Below are positions 57,578 through 64,000 of a stretch of DNA of 64,000 nucleotides, piece after piece (the stretch's first letter is position 1; the number at the start of each line of letters is the position of its first letter). Below the pieces are notes generated by a model, which was not told the DNA's origin, searched no databases, and worked only from the letters and a program-made list of their open reading frames with translations. The stretch comes from CALRWV02 sp943371965 (GTDB lineage Bacteria; Bacteroidota; JABWAT01). The position numbers and the translations under genes are program-made. The stretch spans positions 1-64,000 of the forward strand of contig CALRWV020000010.1 of NCBI GenBank assembly GCA_943371965.1. Reading direction: 5' to 3'.

Positions 57578-59186
57578 AAAAGAAATTAATACCTGGTTTG
57601 ATAAAACCAATGGGAAAGAAAGAAAAAAGATTTTCCTTTCTGATTCTGATATCAATTTAAAGCGGTCTTATTTCCCATCTGATTTCAGTTATGCTGACAA
57701 ACTGGGAATGCCTGGTGAATTTCCGTTTACGCGTGGAATTCAGCCAACCATGTACAGGGGCAGATTCTGGACAATGCGTCAATATGCAGGATTTGCAACC
57801 GCAGAAGAGTCTAACAAACGGTATAAGTTTCTTTTAGACAGTGGTACTACAGGTCTTTCAGTGGCTTTTGACCTTCCGACACAAATCGGTTATGATTCTG
57901 ATCATGAACTCAGTGAAGGAGAAGTAGGAAAAGTTGGTGTAGCAATCGATTCTTTGGCAGATATGGAAATTTTGTTTGACGGAATTCCCTTGGATAAAGT
58001 GTCCACATCAATGACAATCAATGCGACTGCTGGAATTCTCTTGGCACTTTATGCAGCTGTTGGAAAAAAACAGGGTGCTGATATGAAAAAATTATCTGGC
58101 ACCATTCAGAACGATATTTTGAAAGAATACATTGCGCGGGGAACTTACATTTATCCGCCCAAACAATCGATGAGATTGATAACGGATATTTTCAAATGGT
58201 GTTCAACTGAAATGCCCGAATGGAATACGATTTCAATTTCCGGATATCATATTCGGGAAGCCGGTTCAACCGCTGCACAGGAACTGGCTTTCACTTTAGC
58301 TGATGGAATTGCCTACGTTGATGCTGCAATAAAAGCTGGATTGGAAGTTGATGAATTTGCAGGAAGATTATCTTTCTTTTTCAACGCACACAATAATTTA
58401 TTTGAAGAAGTAGCAAAATTCCGTGCTGCCAGACGGATGTGGGCTAAAATCATGAAAGAACGGTTTCATGCAAAATCGCAGCGTTCGATGATGTTGAGGT
58501 TTCATACTCAAACCGGTGGTTCTACGTTAACAGCACAGCAAATTGACAACAATGTTGTTAGAGTTACTATTCAGGCTTTGTCTGCCGTTTTGGGTGGAAC
58601 TCAAAGTTTGCATACCAATGGAAAAGATGAAGCACTTGCACTTCCAACAGAAGATTCGGCACGATTGGCTTTGAGAACCCAACAAATCATCGCGAATGAA
58701 AGTGGTGTTGCGGATGTTGTTGATCCGTTGGCAGGGAGTTATTATGTTGAGAAATTGACTGACGACATTGAAGAAAAAGCCTGGAAATATATTTCAAAAG
58801 TTGATGAATTGGGTGGTGCGGTTTCTGCGGTAGAAGCACATTATTTTCAGAATGAAATTGCAAATGCATCATACTCCTATCAAAAAGCAGTTGAATCTAA
58901 AGAACAGATTGTTGTTGGTTTGAATGAATTTGTAGTTGCAGAAAATCAAAAGCATAATTTGCTCAGAATCAATGAAAGCATCAGAACCCAACAGGTTGAC
59001 AAATTGAAAAAAATGAAATCTGAACGAGACAATTCAAAAGTTCTAGAGTTGCTTGATTTGATTACAAAAACTGCAGAAACCAATGAAAATCTGATGCCGC
59101 ATATTTTAAATGCTGTTGAAGCTTATGCCACTGTTGGAGAGATATCTGATTCACTCAGAAAAGTCTGGGGAGAATATAGAGGATAA
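57570..59186 (+). CDS. Methylmalonyl-CoA mutase, large (catalytic) subunit without B12 domain
   Basis: A 538-aa TIM-barrel subunit of the archaeal/two-subunit type. The cobalamin-binding domain must be a separate protein not seen here. The active site TMYRGRFWTMRQYAGFAT keeps R65, T68, R70 and Y72, the residues that in methylmalonyl-CoA mutase contact the substrate; Tyr rather than Phe argues against isobutyryl-CoA mutase. FDLPTQIGYDSDH, SISGYHIREAGSTAAQEL and GGTQSLHTNGKDEALALP are also present. It interconverts methylmalonyl- and succinyl-CoA and pairs with the carboxylase upstream. Confidence 0.92.
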   Translation: MTEKEINTWFDKTNGKERKKIFLSDSDINLKRSYFPSDFSYADKLGMPGEFPFTRGIQPTMYRGRFWTMRQYAGFATAEESNKRYKFLLDSGTTGLSVAFDLPTQIGYDSDHELSEGEVGKVGVAIDSLADMEILFDGIPLDKVSTSMTINATAGILLALYAAVGKKQGADMKKLSGTIQNDILKEYIARGTYIYPPKQSMRLITDIFKWCSTEMPEWNTISISGYHIREAGSTAAQELAFTLADGIAYVDAAIKAGLEVDEFAGRLSFFFNAHNNLFEEVAKFRAARRMWAKIMKERFHAKSQRSMMLRFHTQTGGSTLTAQQIDNNVVRVTIQALSAVLGGTQSLHTNGKDEALALPTEDSARLALRTQQIIANESGVADVVDPLAGSYYVEKLTDDIEEKAWKYISKVDELGGAVSAVEAHYFQNEIANASYSYQKAVESKEQIVVGLNEFVVAENQKHNLLRINESIRTQQVDKLKKMKSERDNSKVLELLDLITKTAETNENLMPHILNAVEAYATVGEISDSLRKVWGEYRG

Positions 59187-59225
59187 TGAGTAATTAAGAA
59201 TTAAGAATGTGGAATTTTTGTTTTT

Positions 59226-59260
59226 ACCTAACAGCCTGAAACCTAATACCTAAAGCCTGA
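59226..59260 (+). repeat. Degenerate heptamer microrepeat before the dCMP deaminase gene
   Basis: CCTAACAGCCTGAAACCTAA followed by TACCTAAAGCCTGAA, a degenerate 7-base unit like those before leuB and thrB. It ends 3 bp before the ATG. Confidence 0.55.
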
Positions 59261-59263
59261 ATT

Positions 59264-59716
59264 ATGAGCGATACACGAATTGGATGGGATGAATATTTTG
59301 TAAAGATTGCAGAAATGGTTTCTGACCGTTCTACCTGCAACCGCGCAAAAATCGGTGCAGTGATCGTAAAAGACCGATCCATTCTTGCAACCGGTTACAA
59401 CGGCAGTCCCGCAGGACAACCGCATTGTACCGATGTTGGATGTTTGGTTTACAAGTCAACCGATCCTGATGGCAACATTGAAGAAAATTGCTTCAGAACG
59501 ATTCACGCAGAAATCAATGCGATTACTCAGGCTGCAAAAAACGGAACCATGATCAATGGCGCAGATATTTATGTAACTGCATCACCATGCTATCATTGTT
59601 TAAAAACTCTGATCAATACTGGAATCAAACGGATTTTTTATTTGAAACCTTACAAACTGGAAAAAATAAGACCGCTTTTGGAATCAAGTCATGTTGAATT
59701 AATAGAGATAAAATAA
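59264..59716 (+). CDS. dCMP deaminase (ComEB-like)
   Basis: A 150-aa zinc deaminase. It has the N-terminal GWDEYFVKIAEMVSDRSTCNRAKIGAVIVKD, the catalytic HAEINAI (H81 and E83) and the zinc Cys pair in SPCYHCLKTL (C109 and C112). The additional metal or structural Cys/His in QPHCTDVGC is typical of deoxycytidylate deaminases. It supplies dUMP for thymidylate synthesis. It has AACCTAAAGCCTG-like microrepeats instead of a clear ribosome-binding site. Confidence 0.9.
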   Translation: MSDTRIGWDEYFVKIAEMVSDRSTCNRAKIGAVIVKDRSILATGYNGSPAGQPHCTDVGCLVYKSTDPDGNIEENCFRTIHAEINAITQAAKNGTMINGADIYVTASPCYHCLKTLINTGIKRIFYLKPYKLEKIRPLLESSHVELIEIK

Positions 59717-59721
59717 ATTAC

Positions 59722-59788
59722 GTCACACTGAGCGGAGTCGAAGTGTGAATTTAGAAAGAAGATCATCCTTCAACTCCGCTCAGGATGA
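59722..59788. repeat. Inverted pair of the GAGCGGAGTCGA hairpin repeat
   Basis: Copy 59722-59748 has a perfect TCACACT/AGTGTGA stem. The inverted copy at 59764-59788 has CATCCT/AGGATG and a variant core (TTGA). The pair lies between the deaminase gene and pgi. Confidence 0.85.
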
Positions 59789-59806
59789 AACAATGAGAGA
59801 ACAATT

Positions 59807-61195
59807 ATGAACAAACAATTAAAACTGGATATCAATTTATCCATCGCACAAAACGAAAATCAATCTTATTTGTATAAATGGGATGAACTTCAAAAATGGC
59901 AACCGAAAATTTCACAATTTCACAAAGAACTGGTTGAAGAAAGAAAAGCAAAAAAAATCCGTTTTCAGGATCTGCCTTATCAGGATATTTCACATTTGAA
60001 AGCACTTCGCAAAGAAGTAAATGGAAAATTCGATACACTGGTTGTTTTGGGAATTGGTGGTTCAGCGCTTGGCAATACGGCATTGGGAACTGCACTTCTT
60101 CATTCCTATCAGCAAATCAAAAATCCGAAAGGAATGCGTTTGTTTGTAACTGATAATGTTGATCCTGATTGGTTCAGTGATTTGTTTGATGTTATCGATT
60201 TGGATAAAACTTTGTTCAACGTGATTTCGAAATCAGGTGGAACTGCAGAAACGATGTCTCAATTTCTTCATGTTTGGGATTTGCTGGTAAAAAAATATGG
60301 TGACAAAGCAAAAGATCACATGATTGCAACCACAGATCCAAAATCCGGATTTCTGTTAGACATTGCCAACCAATTGGGAATCAGAAAATTTGTAGTACCC
60401 GATGGAGTAGGTGGACGTTTTTCAGTTTTAACCGATGTGGGACTTCTTTCCGCAATTTTGGTTGGAATTGACATTGAAGAGTTATTGGCTGGTGCTGCTG
60501 ACATGGAAAAAAGATGTCAGACCGATGAACTGCTGAAAAATCCAGCATATTTAAATGCACTGATTCATTTTTTATATGATTCTGAAAAAGGAAAATCCAT
60601 TTCTGTCATGATGACCTACAGTTCCGTTCTCCGAAACTTGTCAGACTGGTATTGTCAGTTGTGGGGTGAATCATTGGGTAAAAAATATGATCTGAATGGC
60701 AAAGAAGTTTATACCGGACAAACACCGGTAAAAGCAGTTGGACCAACTGATCAGCACAGTCAATCGCAATTGTATTGTGAAGGACCGGATGATAAAATCT
60801 TTACATTGATTGAAGTGGAAAAAAATCATCGTGATATGAATTTCCATAATCCGTTCAAAGGAAACGGTGGAACAGATTATCTTGATGGTCACGGAATGAA
60901 TGAGCTTATCCGTGCTGAATTGGAAGGAACCGGAATTGCTTTGGCTGATTCACAACGGCCGGTAGTGAAAGTCGTTTTTCCGGAAGTCTCAGCATTTACT
61001 GTGGGACAGTTTATCATGCTTTACGAAATTCAAACAGCAATTGCAGGAAAATTGTACAACATCAATCCTTATGATCAACCCGGTGTTGAAGCTGCAAAAA
61101 AAGCAACCTTTGCTTTAATGGGAAGAGCTGAATTTGCTGGTGAAAAGAAAAGAATTGAATCAGCTTATAAGTTTGATTCGAAGTTTGTTATTTGA
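59807..61195 (+). CDS. pgi: Glucose-6-phosphate isomerase
   Basis: A 462-aa SIS-domain enzyme of glycolysis. It shows VVLGIGGSALGNTALGTALL, FNVISKSGGTAETMSQFL, VPDGVGGRFSVLTDVGLL and the C-terminal QTAIAGKLYNINPYDQPGVEAAKKATF, the PGI signature with the catalytic Lys. It is of the shorter bacterial type (about 450 aa), like Bacillus Pgi. It stands alone between repeat-rich gaps. Confidence 0.95.
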   Translation: MNKQLKLDINLSIAQNENQSYLYKWDELQKWQPKISQFHKELVEERKAKKIRFQDLPYQDISHLKALRKEVNGKFDTLVVLGIGGSALGNTALGTALLHSYQQIKNPKGMRLFVTDNVDPDWFSDLFDVIDLDKTLFNVISKSGGTAETMSQFLHVWDLLVKKYGDKAKDHMIATTDPKSGFLLDIANQLGIRKFVVPDGVGGRFSVLTDVGLLSAILVGIDIEELLAGAADMEKRCQTDELLKNPAYLNALIHFLYDSEKGKSISVMMTYSSVLRNLSDWYCQLWGESLGKKYDLNGKEVYTGQTPVKAVGPTDQHSQSQLYCEGPDDKIFTLIEVEKNHRDMNFHNPFKGNGGTDYLDGHGMNELIRAELEGTGIALADSQRPVVKVVFPEVSAFTVGQFIMLYEIQTAIAGKLYNINPYDQPGVEAAKKATFALMGRAEFAGEKKRIESAYKFDSKFVI

Positions 61196-61267
61196 TACTC
61201 TCTCCATATTTATCTCCCACGGGGAAAGGAAATAGTTGAGTTAGCAAATTATCTGATTTGAAATTAT

Positions 61268-61717
61268 GTGAATTTTCTTCCTCTCCCTTTGGGAGAGGAT
61301 AAGAGGAGAGGGTTCTTTATTTTCAGAACAAATCCCAATTCAACTGACAATGCAAAAGCCCTTAGAGAGAATTCCACAAAAGAAGAGCAAAAACTGTGGA
61401 AATATCTCAAAGCTAAAAGACTTGGTGGTTTCAAATTTAGAAGACAGGAACCAATTGGAAAATATTTCGTTGATTTCATTTGCTTTGAAACAAAACTCAT
61501 AATTGAATTGGATGGCGGTCATCACAATGATGCATATAAAAAGGAATATGATTTTAAGAGAACGCAATTTTTAGAATCTTGCGGTTTTAGAATTGTCAGG
61601 TTTTGGAATAATCAGATTGATAATGAAATGGAGAAGGTGCTGAATTATATTTTGCAGGAATGCAGAAATAGAAGCCCTCTCCTTAATCCTTTCCCACAGG
61701 GAGAGGAAATCAAATAA
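61268..61717 (+). CDS. DUF559 (Vsr-like) endonuclease-domain protein flanked by repeats
   Basis: The conserved part (about 24-130) reads NAKALRENSTKEEQKLWKYL, then RQEPIGKYFVDFICFETKLIIELDGGHHNDAYKKEYD and FRIVRFWNNQIDNEME. This is a DUF559 domain related to very-short-patch-repair nucleases, with catalytic Asp/Glu in VDFI and ELDGG. Both ends of the frame (MNFLPLPLGEDKRRG and SPLLNPFPQGEEIK) are translated from CTCTCC/GGAGAG repeats, so the true start may be internal. Function in the cell is unknown. A transferable unit is suspected. Confidence 0.8.
   Translation: MNFLPLPLGEDKRRGFFIFRTNPNSTDNAKALRENSTKEEQKLWKYLKAKRLGGFKFRRQEPIGKYFVDFICFETKLIIELDGGHHNDAYKKEYDFKRTQFLESCGFRIVRFWNNQIDNEMEKVLNYILQECRNRSPLLNPFPQGEEIK
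61280..61298. repeat. CCTCTCCC hairpin repeat at the left edge of the DUF559 gene
   Basis: CCTCTCCC and GGGAGAGG around a 3-nt loop. The frame of the DUF559 gene reads through it. Confidence 0.7.
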
Positions 61718-61755
61718 GTCCCTTCTCCCTTGGGAGAAGGCTAGGAAGAGGGTCT
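61675..61755. repeat. CCTTCTCCC hairpin repeats at the right edge of the DUF559 gene
   Basis: CCTCTCCTTAATCCTTTCCC with GGGAGAGGA, then a perfect CCTTCTCCC/GGGAGAAGG hairpin at 61721-61740 and AGGAAGAGGG. The last element doubles as the ribosome-binding site of ribD. Confidence 0.7.
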
Positions 61756-62862
61756 TTGGGCACTTACACACGTGAAGAACGAATCATGAAACGCGTTATC
61801 GGAATGGCGAAACGTGGAGTTGGATTTGTTAGTCCAAACCCGATGGTTGGTTGTGTCATTTACAAAGATGATATCAAAATTGGTGAGGGTTTTCATGAAA
61901 AATTCGGAAGTCCTCATGCAGAAGTTAATGCAATTGGTTCAGTTGTCAATCAATCCGATTTGCGTGGTGCAGAATTGTTTGTCAATCTTGAACCCTGTTG
62001 TCATTTCGGAAAAACTCCGCCTTGTACCAATCTCATCATTCAATCCGGAATAAAAAAAGTTGTTATCGCCAATACTGATCCTTTTGAAAAAGTAAAAGGA
62101 AAGGGAATCGAACAACTCAGAAATGCAGGAATTGAAGTTGTTACTGGAATCATGGAAGAATCGGGATCAAAGCTGAACGAGTCTTTTATTTTTGCACAAA
62201 CAAATCAAACACCTTTTCTGACTTTAAAAGTTGCTCAAACCCTTGATGGAAAAATATCAACAAATTCAGGAGATTCGAAATGGATTTCCAATGAACTTTC
62301 CAGAAAAGATGTTCAGTTTTTACGTTTTGAAAGTGATGGAATTCTTACTGGAATTGGTACGGTTTTAAAAGATAATCCATTGCTGACTGTACGTGAAGAA
62401 GGATTGAATAAACAACCTTTCCGATTGATTTTGGATACCAAGTTGTCTATCCCATTAAACAGTCATATTGTTTCAGATTTTCAAAAATCAAAAACGGTAG
62501 TTTTTTATTCGGAAGGAAATCCGGAAAAAATATCCTTACTTGAAAAAAGTGGAATTCAGTTAAAAAAGGTTTCCAAAAATCCAGAAGGAAAACAGAATTT
62601 AATTGAAGTCTTGAAATTTTGTTTTGAAAAAGGAATTCACAGAATTCTGGTTGAATCGGGTGGAATTCTGGGGTCGAGTTTAATCGAAAACGGTTTGGTC
62701 AATAAACTGGTTATTTATCAGTCACCAAAATTGTTGGGTAATGGCAAACCGTATTTTGAAAAACAAGTTGAAGTGAAATCAATTAAAGAATCATTGAATT
62801 TAAAACTCGATTCTTTTGAGCAGTTTGGTGATGATCTGAAATTGGTTTATTATTTGAAATGA
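61756..62862 (+). CDS. ribD: Bifunctional riboflavin biosynthesis deaminase/reductase
   Basis: Two domains of the RibD enzyme. The N-terminal deaminase (1-145) has FVSPNPMVGCVIYKD, the zinc motif HAEVNAI and PCCHFGKTPPCTNLII. The C-terminal reductase (about 150-368) has FLTLKVAQTLDGKIST and GDSKWISNELSR, with VESGGILGSSLIENGLV near the end. The frame starts at TTG 61756 with AGGAAGAGGG upstream. The family has residues before the internal Met (EERIMKRVIGMAKRG), so the TTG start is credible; ATG 61786 is the alternative. ribE follows after a repeat. Confidence 0.94.
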   Translation: MGTYTREERIMKRVIGMAKRGVGFVSPNPMVGCVIYKDDIKIGEGFHEKFGSPHAEVNAIGSVVNQSDLRGAELFVNLEPCCHFGKTPPCTNLIIQSGIKKVVIANTDPFEKVKGKGIEQLRNAGIEVVTGIMEESGSKLNESFIFAQTNQTPFLTLKVAQTLDGKISTNSGDSKWISNELSRKDVQFLRFESDGILTGIGTVLKDNPLLTVREEGLNKQPFRLILDTKLSIPLNSHIVSDFQKSKTVVFYSEGNPEKISLLEKSGIQLKKVSKNPEGKQNLIEVLKFCFEKGIHRILVESGGILGSSLIENGLVNKLVIYQSPKLLGNGKPYFEKQVEVKSIKESLNLKLDSFEQFGDDLKLVYYLK

Positions 62863-62867
62863 AATAC

Positions 62868-62940
62868 GTCATGCTGAGCAGAGTCGAAGCATGAAAATAA
62901 AAACACCCTTCGATCCGTCAGCTGACGGACTCAGGGTGAC
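62868..62940. repeat. Inverted pair of the GAGC(G/A)GAGTCGA hairpin repeat between ribD and ribE
   Basis: Copy 62868-62894 has a perfect TCATGCT/AGCATGA stem with one core change (GAGCAGAG). The inverted partner (62906-62940) has its core interrupted by CCGTCAGCTGACGG, itself a palindrome. Confidence 0.8.
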
Positions 62941-62951
62941 GAGATAAAAAT

Positions 62952-63560
62952 ATGTTTACAGGATTAATTGAAGAACTGGGTACAATCCAGAAAATTGAAA
63001 ACATTGGAGATGGAAGAAAATTTACTGTTTCCGCTGATCTAATTTTTTCAGATTTGAAAGTTGATGATTCCGTATCAACAAATGGATGTTGTCTTACCGT
63101 AATTTCAGTTTCAGAAAAAACTTACAGCTGTATTGCAATCGAAGAAACACTTTCCAAAACAACATTAGGTGGTTTTGTTGAAGGACAAAAAATAAATCTG
63201 GAGCGTTCCGTTCTTCCAACAACCAGAATGGGTGGTCATTTTGTTCAGGGGCATGTTGATTGCGTTGGTTTGATTGTGAAAAGTGAAACTCTTTCCACGA
63301 GTTGGACTTTTACCATTGAATTTCCAAAAGAATTTGAAAAATATATTATCAAAATCGGGGCAATCAGTGTTGATGGGACCAGTTTAACAGTGGCAGACTT
63401 GGATAAGAACAGATTCAAAGTTGCAATCATTCCCCACACCATGGAAAAGACCATTTTTCCAAGTTATAAAGTTGGAACCAAGGTAAACCTGGAGTTTGAT
63501 TTGCTTGGAAAATATATTGAAAAGATTTTTGGAAAGTCATTGAATCAATCTCCAATTTGA
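62952..63560 (+). CDS. ribE: Riboflavin synthase (alpha chain)
   Basis: A 202-aa protein made of two tandem lumazine-binding repeats. The first starts MFTGLIEELGTIQKI and has SVSTNGCCLTV. The second has MGGHFVQGHVDCVG, GAISVDGTSLTVADL, and IPHTMEKTIF. It dismutates two dimethylribityl-lumazines into riboflavin. With RibD upstream it forms a partial riboflavin set; ribBA and ribH are not in the window. Confidence 0.95.
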   Translation: MFTGLIEELGTIQKIENIGDGRKFTVSADLIFSDLKVDDSVSTNGCCLTVISVSEKTYSCIAIEETLSKTTLGGFVEGQKINLERSVLPTTRMGGHFVQGHVDCVGLIVKSETLSTSWTFTIEFPKEFEKYIIKIGAISVDGTSLTVADLDKNRFKVAIIPHTMEKTIFPSYKVGTKVNLEFDLLGKYIEKIFGKSLNQSPI

Positions 63561-63606
63561 TTCACCATTAATAAATGAGTAAACTTGAGTAATTATTGGG
63601 GTTTTT

Positions 63607-63828
63607 ATGGATAAAAATATGCAAAATCAGTACAATGAAGAGCATCAGCAAACGGATATCAATGTTGAGACCATTTACGGAACAGTGAACAACAGTTTAA
63701 ACGGTTTGCGTAAAATGATTAAAGATAATCCGAAAGTTGTTTTGGGTACTGCATTGGCTATCGGACTTTTGGTTGGACTGATGGTTGGTGGAAGTAAAAA
63801 CAATTCATCCGAAAAACAGGATTCTTAA
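63607..63828 (+). CDS. Small membrane protein resembling DUF883/YqjD-type proteins
   Basis: A 73-aa protein. An amphipathic polar first half (IYGTVNNSLNGLRKMIKDNP) is followed by one membrane segment (VVLGTALAIGLLVGLMVG) and a short polar tail. This layout is that of ElaB/YqjD/DUF883 proteins, which are C-terminal-anchored inner-membrane proteins. The following ORF starts 6 bp later, so the two are cotranscribed. Confidence 0.6.
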   Translation: MDKNMQNQYNEEHQQTDINVETIYGTVNNSLNGLRKMIKDNPKVVLGTALAIGLLVGLMVGGSKNNSSEKQDS

Positions 63829-63834
63829 CCGGTT

Positions 63835-64000
63835 ATGAAGCCGATTCATCAACTTTCCAATCAGGATTTGAAGGATCAGATTCTGTTCCTTAAGACAAAA
63901 AAAAAATTAGATCAGACAAACGACAAATCTGAAGTGACAGCCAAAGTTTCATTTCAATCCAAAATAGCAGTTACCATTTATTTGACTGGATTGTTGGTCA
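63835..64000 (+). CDS. Start of a protein cut by the window edge
   Basis: Open from ATG 63835 to the end (55 codons seen): MKPIHQLSNQDLKDQILFLK, a Lys-rich stretch, then KIAVTIYLTGLLV, which looks like the beginning of a membrane segment. It may be a phage-holin-like or DUF-type membrane partner of the previous gene, a guess from context only. Confidence 0.5.
   Translation, partial: MKPIHQLSNQDLKDQILFLKTKKKLDQTNDKSEVTAKVSFQSKIAVTIYLTGLLV

Noticed and set aside
57570..59186. Isobutyryl-CoA mutase large subunit
   Set aside because: The substrate-contact Tyr (RQYAGF) typical of methylmalonyl-CoA mutase is present, and the neighbours are a biotin-dependent carboxylase.
63597..64000. Prophage lysis cassette (holin-like small membrane proteins)
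   Set aside because: Only one complete and one partial small membrane ORF are visible, with no phage genes around; DUF883-like proteins are chromosomal.

Overview
The window is a low-GC, gene-dense stretch of a chromosome from the Bacteroidota/Chlorobi/Ignavibacteriota group. Three things point there: a secreted protein ending in a type IX secretion (T9SS) sorting domain with the NPFNPNT motif; a TonB-dependent receptor under a TPP riboswitch; and repeated promoters of the Bacteroidota form TTG/TTT, about 20 bp, then TAnnTTTG. An Ignavibacteria-like lineage is my best guess, but no rRNA gene is present to settle it.

Layout. 1-3.1 kb is accessory: the tail of an IS3-type transposase with a duplicated end, an encapsulin-cargo-like ferritin protein, a DUF6496 protein, and a two-gene hydrolase unit on the minus strand. 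3.5-22.5 kb is one co-oriented amino-acid supercluster: ilvD-ilvB-ilvN-ilvC-leuB-ilvE-leuA-leuC-leuD-cimA-thrA-thrB-thrC. It makes valine, leucine, isoleucine (carbon probably supplied by citramalate synthase, since no ilvA is seen here) and threonine. In front of it lies a good Bacteroidota promoter followed by a 55-codon ORF whose end is extremely rich in Ile/Leu/Val codons, a candidate attenuation leader peptide. Many of the cluster's intergenic gaps are filled with short palindromic repeats, two of which have been captured as N-terminal codons of ilvB and leuD.

22.6-37.9 kb is mostly housekeeping: ettA, alaC, a TlpA-like thioredoxin, dihydroorotase, an M14 peptidase, a T9SS protein, lspA, a DinG-like helicase with a degenerate exonuclease domain, a rhodanese, a parvulin lipoprotein and a TPR protein. 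An apparent promoter, three tandem co-varying hairpins and a terminator at 35.75-35.97 kb look like an unannotated RNA. 37.9-42 kb is a probable thiamine uptake locus: a riboswitch-controlled receptor divergent from two tonB genes.

42.1-50.7 kb is a long operon opening with a partner-switching module (two SpoIIE-type phosphatases flanking a STAS antagonist and an RsbW-like kinase), then a lipoprotein, yqeY, cvpA-like and mutS2. 50.8-53.9 kb holds an outer-membrane protein, a UvrD-type helicase and a membrane protein. 54-59.2 kb is a propionyl-/methylmalonyl-CoA set (biotin carboxylase, biotin carrier, methylmalonyl-CoA mutase) with a toxin-antitoxin pair translationally embedded in it. 59.2-64 kb carries dCMP deaminase, pgi, a repeat-flanked DUF559 nuclease, ribD, ribE and two small/partial ORFs.

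No tRNA, rRNA or CRISPR array was recognised.
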